A stretch of DNA of 64,000 nt from Aspidapion aeneum. Its lineage: Eukaryota > Arthropoda > Insecta > Coleoptera > Brentidae. The stretch's first letter is position 1, and each line of letters opens with the position of its first letter. The position numbers were made by a program, and so were the translations under genes. The notes under the pieces were generated by a model. That model made no database searches and was not told the DNA's origin. It saw only the letters and a list, made by a program, of their open reading frames with translations. Of this stretch, positions 62,712-64,000 are shown one piece after another. Location of the stretch: NCBI GenBank assembly GCA_963576565.1, contig OY755046.1, positions 59,809,471-59,873,470 on the forward strand, in the 5' to 3' direction.

Positions 62712-63235
62712 AATAGTAAAAGCAAAAAGTTATTGGATGTCTTAACAGTATTTTATGGAGCAGAGAGATAAATAAAAAATAATGTAAAATTTAACATATA
62801 TGAATCAATGATGAAAAGCACGCTGTTGTATGGAATAGAGACTTGTCGCGTAACAGAAAAATACAAAATAAAAATGGAAAGTGTCGAAATGGATGCAATA
62901 AGAAGATCAATGATAATATCTAGAACAGATCACATAAAAAATGAAATCAGAAAAGTAACAATGGGAATAGAGGGAAGCATAACGGATGACATCACTAAAA
63001 GACAACTGATATGGTACGGCCATGTACAACGGATGAACGCCGAACGATTACCAAAGCAGGTCCTAGAATGGCAACCAATAGGGCGCAGAAAAAGAGGGCG
63101 TCCTAAACTAGAATGGCAACAGTTAATCCAAAGATCACTCAGTCAAAAAAACCTGACACGAGGATGATTGTCAGGATGGAAGGAGGTGGAGAATAGACGT
63201 CGGACAACATAGGAAAACGTTCTAAACCGACATAG
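62712..63235 (+). mobile_element. RTE-like family-2 3' fragment, open frame of 119 codons
   Basis: Plus-strand frame 62,808-63,167 reads KSTLLYGIETCRVTEKYKIK and QLIWYGHVQRMNAERLPKQV, then RRKRGRPKLEWQQLIQRSLS. Ends in ACCGACATAGTAGT. The only family-2 copy with its C-terminal tail intact in one frame. Confidence 0.85.
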
Positions 63236-63299
63236 TAGTTGTTTTTTTATTTATAGTCGAGTTCACATTATGTAAAAAAAAACATATTTTGTAGCTTTC

Positions 63300-63660
63300 T
63301 CAGTGGCGCACCCAGGAATGTGTCTTGGGGGGGGCCCGACAGCTACAAAGCGCGCCTTCAAAAAACTTGCGACCAAAAAAAAAAAGGTCATCATGTGTGG
63401 GGGAGGCCGCCAGGTACAAAGGGCGCCCTCAAAAATCCTGCGACCAAAAAAAAAAAAAACAAAGGTCATCATGTCTTTTCGCAACTACGCCACTGCTTGG
63501 GGTTGGGGGGGGCGGAGCCTCCTGCTGTCAAATTTTACGGTATTTTTCATGTTTTATCATCAAATATGTAGAAAATATATTAAAAATCTAAGGCTTGGGG
63601 GGGGGCCCGGGCCCCGGGGCCCCCCCTTCCCTGGGTGCGCCCATGGCTTTCTTATACCTT
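63300..63660. repeat. GC-rich GGTCATCATG repeat, copy 3 (partly doubled)
   Basis: AGTGGCGCACCCAGGAATGT, G-runs, GACAGCTACAAAG, GCGCGCC, A-runs and GGTCATCATGTGTG, then a second round to GGTCATCATGTC and TACGCCACTGCTTGGG. The outer ends are roughly inverted (GTGGCGCACCCAGG and CCTGGGTGCGCCCATGG). Confidence 0.6.
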
Positions 63661-64000
63661 CCTATTGTTTTTATCTTTTGAAAGAAAGGTGGTCACATGA
63701 CCCTTAATATTGTTTTATGAACTGTTCTAAACTGTCTTAACTTTGTGGAAGTGAAAGGCAAATATTTTCAATGAGACAGAGAATAATTTTGTTGAGGGAG
63801 ATATATGAAAGATATTTTTATGGATTGGAAAAAGATGAAAATATATTACAGTCAGCAGGAAAAATAAATAAAACTCGATCCAACTTATTAGGGTAAAATA
63901 GGGTGAAAACTTTTAGGGGTCGCATTGTGATGGCTTTTATCAAACTAGACCTCCAATCAAAAAAAGTTAAATATAAAAAAAATAATATAAGAAGGTCTAC

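Overview
This is an AT-rich animal nuclear window, almost certainly from an insect and perhaps a beetle. The evidence is long GT-AG introns, insect-type Myrf and HEATR5B proteins, and a dense load of RTE-like, Jockey, mariner, pogo and miniature inverted-repeat elements. No bacterial, organellar or viral genome features were seen. The species call is inference.

Region 1 (1-29,302) is one minus-strand gene, the membrane-bound transcription factor Myrf (myelin regulatory factor). I traced 18 consecutive coding exons whose GT-AG boundaries and phases all join, giving about 1,057 residues. They cover the acidic N-terminus, the Ndt80-like DNA-binding domain, the self-cleaving intramolecular chaperone domain with its Ser/Lys dyad, a coiled coil, a transmembrane helix and the luminal C-terminal domain. 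The first coding exon and the last exon lie outside the window or were not recognised. The introns are crowded with mobile elements. Notable are a 162-bp tandem array derived from one of the gene's own exons, a three-level nested retrotransposon, two 610-bp elements with perfect 7-bp target duplications, and a repeat pair in which one copy shows the empty sites for a solo LTR and a Helitron-like element in the other.

Region 2 (29.3-40.1 kb) has no recognised host exon. It holds a minisatellite made from a reverse-transcriptase motif, a Helitron-like element with a GACA tract, a mariner deletion derivative, RTE and Jockey fragments and a foldback element.

Region 3 (40.1-48.4 kb) is the minus-strand HEATR5B (Drosophila Laa) gene: a 273-nt first coding exon, one intron filled mostly by a transposon, and a single 5.8-kb exon. 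The 3' end of the gene is tandemly duplicated downstream as a frameshifted pseudogene.

Region 4 (48.4-64 kb) lies upstream of HEATR5B. It starts with a higher-order repeat carrying seven regularly spaced pairs of nuclear-receptor half-sites. After that come DNA transposons, CACAATC and hairpin satellites, a pogo/Tigger remnant, and RTE endonuclease and 3'-end fragments. No further host gene could be supported.
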